From assembly GCF_007570825.1 (NCBI RefSeq), contig NZ_SUNB01000004.1, positions 248,001-312,000 on the forward strand: a stretch of DNA of 64,000 nucleotides, given 5' to 3'. Positions 59,439-64,000 of the stretch are shown piece after piece (within the stretch, counting starts at the first letter, position 1; each line of letters opens with the position of its first letter). Under the pieces are notes generated by a model. That model was not told where the DNA came from. It saw only the letters and a list, made by a program, of their open reading frames with translations, and searched no databases. The position numbers and the translations under genes were made by a program. Source of the DNA: Pleionea sediminis (GTDB lineage: Bacteria; Pseudomonadota; Gammaproteobacteria; Enterobacterales; Kangiellaceae).

Positions 59439-62144
59439 CTACGGTGAAACAAAACCAAATTTTCCAGCCTGTGAAATCGCTTGAGTTCGGTTTTTTACAC
59501 CGAGCTTAACGAAGATATTGCGCAAGTGCGCCTTCACCGTTGACAATGAAACCCCAAGTTCTTGCGCCAACTCAGGATTGCTTTTACCCAGTTTTAATAA
59601 CGCGAGTACCTGTCGTTCACGCTCGCTTAACGGAGCGTTTGCTTCGGTCTGTTTGGGCACTTCCACTCCCATCGCAGTCAGTATTCGACCGGCTTCTTTG
59701 GCAACACCTTCGTCGCCCAGACAATCTTGTAAACCAGTTATTAATCCGGGACCATCATCTAGAAAAGTGCGCAACTGATCGTGCTTAATCGAAAGCCATA
59801 GTGCTTGATGCAAAAAGCGTTTTGCTGAGTCACTATCCTCCTGCTGCGCTAATCGGAACTCCAGCAATTCCGCTTTGACTTTCCAGGGTACGATATTGCC
59901 GGCTTCAGCTTGCTCTCTAAACCGCGACAGTTCTCTTTTAATATTTCCTCCAAGATTAACCTGTACACGAAGCCATATGGAAAGCCTAGCATAATCAAGC
60001 CAGGTTGGGTTTTGCGGTAATGTTGGATCAAAATTTTGCGTCCACGCGAGTAACGATTCAAGTTGACCTTGAGCGGCAAGCAATAATGCCGTCATCAGTT
60101 CTGGTTCAAGTACTGTATAGTGCCAATGTGGAACATCCTGCCGGCAATGCCAATATTTAATTTGCTCGATTGCATTTTTTGCTGTTTCGAACTTGCCCTG
60201 ATTGAGAGCAATCTGCCATCGTTGAAACTCAAAATACACCAGACATTGTGGCATGAGTTGATCGGTTGCCGTAGAAAAGGCTTTATTCAAAGTTTCAGCG
60301 GCGGCTTCTAGCTGGTTTTGTTCTCGTAAAATAATGGCTCGTTGATTGAACAAGTTGGGCGCCCAAACATTGTCTTTCCAATCAGGACCAATATCTTCCA
60401 ACGTTCGTTCGATCCAGCTCAACGCTTCGTTACACTCACCTTGCTGAATCAAACTGCTTACCAGCCAGATTAGGCCAACCATTTGGCACGAAACATTACC
60501 GTTACGACGGGCTTGATGAATCGCTCGAAAGCCAAAGTCTTGTGCCAACGGAAGATTCATTTTATAAAACTGATCCGTGCAGCATCCAGCAAGCGTCCAC
60601 TCAAATAATGGAGACACGGATAGTTGCTCACTTTGGCTCAGATTTTCTGATAATCGAGTAGCTGTTTGGATATCGCCGCCAAGTCGAGCGATGTGAGCTC
60701 GCAAAGAAGCAAGGTGCAAGGGAAACTCGGTTAAAACGAAATCTGGAACAGATTGTTCATCAGCCAACAAATCTTTCCCGTCTGGAGCCCAATGTTTATG
60801 ATTATTGAAACAATATTCCGCTTCTTGCAGCGCTTGTGATGCATTGATTAACTCACCACGCTGAAAAAGAATGAATCCTTCTAAATATTTTAGCCACGGA
60901 TTAACAGCCAACCATGTTTGAGGAAACTTCTGCAGACTGTTTTCTGCTCGCGGAAGCCACCCCTGTTGCCACCAATGAAGAAAGTGCAAAGTCGCCAGTC
61001 GAGCGGCATTTTTCCAATCGCCAAGTGCTACCCATTGTTCAAACGCTTCGTAAGTCTGTTCCTGAGTCTCTAACCACAAAGCGGCTCGCTGTCGAAGACT
61101 GATTTCATTTTCTTCGGTAAGCGGTAGAGTATTTAACCAGTCTCGAAACAAGTCGTGCAAACGAAACCATTGGTTCTTATCGTCCAACGCCTGAATCAAC
61201 AAGTTGTGACGGATAAGATGATCTAACATTGCTGCGCTTCCCTGACTCTCGAGCAATGTATCGCACAGCGCTGCAGAAAATCGAGGAAGCCTTGCTACCT
61301 GAACCAAAAAGTTTTTCACGGATTCTGGCTGACACTGAAAAATTTCATCCATCAAATAATCGGATAATCCATGGGCCTCATACCGGTTGGGATTTGTCAG
61401 CAAGCCAATATGTCCTTTTTCTTGCCATGCCAGAGCCGTTAGTTGTAAAGCAACGGCCCAGCCTTCTGTGCGAGTCATAATTTGGTTCAGCTGATCCGCC
61501 GACGGTGACAACTTAAACCGCTCAGTTAAAAGTTGTTCCGCAACGTCGCGACTAAACTTAAGCTTTTTTTCAGTGATGATCTGACATTTTCCTTCCACAC
61601 GACGTCGGGCAAGGCTTAATGCAGGTTGCTTACGCGAAACCAAAATAATGCGCATACCGATTGGTAGGTGATTCAAAAAATCATCAAAAGATGCCATTAA
61701 TGTTTCATCGTGTAATACATGAAAGTCGTCGATGACCAGGTAAAAAGTTTCGTTAGCGGCCCAACTTCGGGACCAGGACCATAGCTCATTGACTAGATGC
61801 TTAATCCCGGATTTATGAGCGTCGGGTTGAGTGCCTGGATCGTTTTCACTGAAATGGTGCCAGACTTTATCGATAAAACGCGAGTTAAATTTACAGAGTG
61901 TCGAACAGAGGGAGAACCAAAAAGCAATGGGGTCGTTGTCTGAGTGATCCAGGGAAAGCCATGCCGCTTGAACTCGGCGCTGTTCAATCCAGTCGACCAT
62001 AAGTGTGGTTTTACCATAACCCGCAGGAGCACAAATCAAACTAAGCTGACAGGCGGTTGCTTCGTCTAATGCGTTAAGAGCCTGTGCGCGTGAAAGAAAT
62101 CCAGCTGGCAAACTGGGCCTGCGAAGTTTGGTTGTTAGCAGCAT
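59439..62144 (-). CDS. MalT-like large LuxR-family transcriptional activator
   Basis: 901 residues: N-terminal STAND/NTPase with Walker A G42-Y-G-K-T-T47 and LVIDDFHVLHDE (Walker B), a winged segment, a long TPR-like helical sensor (~400-800), and a C-terminal LuxR HTH (LSERERQVLALLKLGKSNPELA, LGVSLSTVKAHLRNIFVKL). MalT-type proteins assemble when an inducer binds and the ATP site is occupied. Its stop is four bases before the start of the next gene, so it is co-transcribed with the RNA-ligase genes and probably controls them; the inducer is unknown. The pectate lyase gene behind it is an alternative target. Confidence 0.9.
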   Translation of the reverse strand: MLLTTKLRRPSLPAGFLSRAQALNALDEATACQLSLICAPAGYGKTTLMVDWIEQRRVQAAWLSLDHSDNDPIAFWFSLCSTLCKFNSRFIDKVWHHFSENDPGTQPDAHKSGIKHLVNELWSWSRSWAANETFYLVIDDFHVLHDETLMASFDDFLNHLPIGMRIILVSRKQPALSLARRRVEGKCQIITEKKLKFSRDVAEQLLTERFKLSPSADQLNQIMTRTEGWAVALQLTALAWQEKGHIGLLTNPNRYEAHGLSDYLMDEIFQCQPESVKNFLVQVARLPRFSAALCDTLLESQGSAAMLDHLIRHNLLIQALDDKNQWFRLHDLFRDWLNTLPLTEENEISLRQRAALWLETQEQTYEAFEQWVALGDWKNAARLATLHFLHWWQQGWLPRAENSLQKFPQTWLAVNPWLKYLEGFILFQRGELINASQALQEAEYCFNNHKHWAPDGKDLLADEQSVPDFVLTEFPLHLASLRAHIARLGGDIQTATRLSENLSQSEQLSVSPLFEWTLAGCCTDQFYKMNLPLAQDFGFRAIHQARRNGNVSCQMVGLIWLVSSLIQQGECNEALSWIERTLEDIGPDWKDNVWAPNLFNQRAIILREQNQLEAAAETLNKAFSTATDQLMPQCLVYFEFQRWQIALNQGKFETAKNAIEQIKYWHCRQDVPHWHYTVLEPELMTALLLAAQGQLESLLAWTQNFDPTLPQNPTWLDYARLSIWLRVQVNLGGNIKRELSRFREQAEAGNIVPWKVKAELLEFRLAQQEDSDSAKRFLHQALWLSIKHDQLRTFLDDGPGLITGLQDCLGDEGVAKEAGRILTAMGVEVPKQTEANAPLSERERQVLALLKLGKSNPELAQELGVSLSTVKAHLRNIFVKLGVKNRTQAISQAGKFGFVSP

Positions 62145-62310
62145 CGTTGTTCAAATTGGTTAACTTAACTGCCCAATATATTAAATTTAAGTTAAATCGA
62201 CTACCGCAATGGACCCGATCTGTGACGCCTTCGACCGAGTTAAAACAGAATTCACTATTTACCGGTTGAGTCGTTCATTTCGACCTACCCAAGGACACAG
62301 CAAGAAAAAA

Positions 62311-62328
62311 GCCAATCTAACGATTGGC
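62311..62328 (-). terminator. Terminator of the pectate lyase gene
   Basis: 7-bp stem gccaatc/gattggc with a 4-base loop followed on the minus strand by TTTTTTC, 41 bases after the stop. It separates the lyase gene from the regulator gene. Confidence 0.8.
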
Positions 62329-62368
62329 TAAGAAAATAAACGAATGTTTTACAATTGGTTTTAATAAA

Positions 62369-64000
62369 TTAGAACGATTGGATCACACCGACCCCAACAC
62401 CCTTAGAAAGAATCTCAGACAATTCATCGAGCACATCTAAATGATAAGAATAAGGCGTACTATCGAAATTGCCTGTTTGAGTGATTTGATTGTCGCCGCT
62501 ATTTGTATATCGATTATTTCGGGCTATCACAAATCCGTCTTCGCGACTGTAGCGGTTAGTAGCAATTGGCAATTGCACCGAGTTAAAAATATTGGCTTCC
62601 ACCAACATTTGCGCACCCATTCGAGAGTTAATGGCAAAGCCGACATTGACGACAAGATTATTGTAAAAATGGCCGGTTCCAAAACGCAGGCTCGGTACTC
62701 GGGAATCTATGTTTTTAAACACATTGTGATGATAGGTTACTTTAAGGCTTCCCAAGTCATCTTCGCCATGATTATCTCCAGCACCGACCAAACTCCCCTT
62801 GATGTGATCGTGCATGTAATTCCAAGACACAGTAACGTAATTACTGCCTCGAGTAATATCGAGCAAACCATCGTAGTAATCTTTGTGATGCTCACGATCA
62901 TTCCACAGTTCGTTGTGGTCCACCCAAATGTTTTTGGAGTCATAAATCTGAATAAGATCGTCGCGGCTAAACGATAATTTCAGGTTACGGATAATAACAT
63001 TGCGGACGCCACGAAGTTTCAGACCACCACCTGTAAATCCGCTAAAATCACCAATACCTTGAATCGTCGTATTGGATCCAACGGATACCATTCCTGGCAA
63101 TTGAATTATGCCCTGAACATAAATAATGTGTGGCTCATCGCTCTCGGCGTAACGGCTAAACTCTTGCAGATTACTGACAGTTACCTCATGGCCACCCTGA
63201 CCGCCGGTAGTTCCACCGTTGAGTGTCGCGAAACCATACATTTCCATAGGAACGGGATCGGTTGGCGTATCGTCGTTTTGCCAAATGAGCTTTAACGAAT
63301 CAATATTGGCCCCACCGTCTGCTCCCGTACCTGTCAATCGGATCTTGCGAATACCTTTAGAAAGATTAAGCGTTGTTTCAACGGTATGCCACTGACCCCA
63401 ATCTCCTGTTGAAGCAAACGACAAACGAGTAATGACTTGTTCGCCCACCCGGATTTCTGCGGGACGCGCCTGTTCAGCACCATTGGCAAATCGAAATTCC
63501 AGTTGGTAGCGGCCTGCTCTTTCAATATTAACTTGCCACTCGATAAACCCACCTGGCTCATTAGGCTCGAAATTTACATAAGCAGAACCTTCGAATCCAT
63601 CGTGTTCGGTTTGCAATACCGCTCCAGACAACCAGGCAGCGGATTCCGCCTGAAATAATCTAGATTCGGGCGTGCCTGAATTTATTGGAACAATGTGCCA
63701 ACGCTGATGGCCGGCAGCATAATAAGCGCCCTGAACAACATTTGCGCCGTTATTATTGGCAGCGTTATTAACCTGCAATGCCTTCTGACTGTGGAGGGCA
63801 ATTAAACTAAAAGATTGGTCTTCCAATCGATTAATTTGCCAACGCTGATTCGCGTTGCGTTCGGACTTCCAAGGCCATTGTAAAACGTTGGCATTATCTT
63901 CGGCGGAATGTCCCGCAACATCGAGGGCTTGGCCGCTACTCCGATTAATTAAACGGTAGGTACCATCGCCATTTTCAAGTATTCGCCATTGCTGATGAGC
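62369..64000 (-). CDS. Secreted pectate lyase (PL1) with ricin-lectin and CBM6 domains, 5' end outside window
   Basis: Open to the window edge, so the gene starts beyond 64000; 544 codons are seen. Order: ricin-type (CBM13) repeats (~1-105, HQQWRILENGDGTYRLINRSS, QALDVAG), CBM6/35 (~108-240, LFQAESAAW, GFIEWQVNI, GGANIDSLKLIW), then PL1 lyase (~250-540) with NTTIQGIGDFSGF, VDHNELWNDREHHKDYYDGLLDI, VTVSWNYMHDH, D-S-R-V-P-S-L-R-F-G, where W-V-D-H, D-G-L-L-D and R-V-P-x-x-R-x-G are the calcium and catalytic residues. It cuts polygalacturonate by beta-elimination, with the modules holding plant or algal polysaccharide. Signal peptide not in view. Confidence 0.9.
   Translation of the reverse strand, partial: AHQQWRILENGDGTYRLINRSSGQALDVAGHSAEDNANVLQWPWKSERNANQRWQINRLEDQSFSLIALHSQKALQVNNAANNNGANVVQGAYYAAGHQRWHIVPINSGTPESRLFQAESAAWLSGAVLQTEHDGFEGSAYVNFEPNEPGGFIEWQVNIERAGRYQLEFRFANGAEQARPAEIRVGEQVITRLSFASTGDWGQWHTVETTLNLSKGIRKIRLTGTGADGGANIDSLKLIWQNDDTPTDPVPMEMYGFATLNGGTTGGQGGHEVTVSNLQEFSRYAESDEPHIIYVQGIIQLPGMVSVGSNTTIQGIGDFSGFTGGGLKLRGVRNVIIRNLKLSFSRDDLIQIYDSKNIWVDHNELWNDREHHKDYYDGLLDITRGSNYVTVSWNYMHDHIKGSLVGAGDNHGEDDLGSLKVTYHHNVFKNIDSRVPSLRFGTGHFYNNLVVNVGFAINSRMGAQMLVEANIFNSVQLPIATNRYSREDGFVIARNNRYTNSGDNQITQTGNFDSTPYSYHLDVLDELSEILSKGVGVGVIQSF

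Overview
The window is AT-rich bacterial chromosome, dense with secreted proteins. Outer-membrane MipA/OmpV proteins, GlyGly-CTERM sorting tails, a CadC-type membrane regulator with a beta-propeller, LytTR response regulators and an HME-type RND pump all point to a marine-type gammaproteobacterium. The genus cannot be fixed from the sequence alone; a Kangiella/Pleionea/Aliikangiella-like organism is a guess. No rRNA, tRNA, CRISPR array or intact insertion sequence was seen.

Layout. 0-1 kb: the end of a secreted S8-type protease with Calx-beta repeats. 1-4 kb: a Ser-rich orphan and a string of small, partly broken ORFs. 3.6-7.4 kb: a divergent pair, a CadC-like sensor-regulator and a secreted NHL/SMP-30 propeller protein. 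7.7-10.1 kb: a micro membrane protein, a HAD phosphatase with a degenerate DsbA-like partner, and a MipA protein. 10.2-16.8 kb: a metal-handling operon of BlaI-like repressor, M56 protease, His-rich lipoprotein, RND adaptor and CusA/CzcA-like pump. 17-24 kb: an SLC13 transporter, small membrane proteins and secreted orphans.

24.4-26.5 kb is the most striking locus. Three co-directional genes encode a tRNA-His guanylyltransferase (Thg1), a T4-Pnk-like P-loop kinase and a 210-residue histidyl-tRNA-synthetase catalytic core with no anticodon-binding domain. They are preceded by a 25-codon leader peptide with three His codons, a Rho-independent terminator and a perfect 9-bp antiterminator pairing. 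This is a classical amino-acid attenuator, so the operon should be induced when charged tRNA-His runs short. The logical reading is a tRNA-His repair or maturation system switched on by loss of its own substrate. An eroded paralogue of the upstream gene lies on the far side, so the cassette sits between two related genes.

27-54 kb: two LytTR response regulators and one TPR-LytS-type histidine kinase are interspersed with an arsenal of secreted glycoprotein-attacking enzymes: two M66 mucinase-like proteases (one fused to a sialate O-acetylesterase and two CBM6 modules), a PNGase F with two fucose-lectin modules, a second sialate O-acetylesterase, an M6 protease, an M60 mucinase-like lipoprotein and a B-lectin. 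Two perfect tandem repeats (8 bp x16 and 10 bp x9) lie upstream of genes in this region and could change in length.

54.9-62.1 kb: after an orphan membrane protein comes a second RNA-processing operon. It holds a MalT-like LuxR regulator, an orphan with two HxT/HxR-like strands, a fused AbiEii-type nucleotidyltransferase/ATP-dependent RNA ligase, and a DUF99 (endonuclease V-fold) protein, all overlapping or nearly so. The window ends inside a secreted ricin-lectin/CBM6/pectate lyase (PL1) gene.
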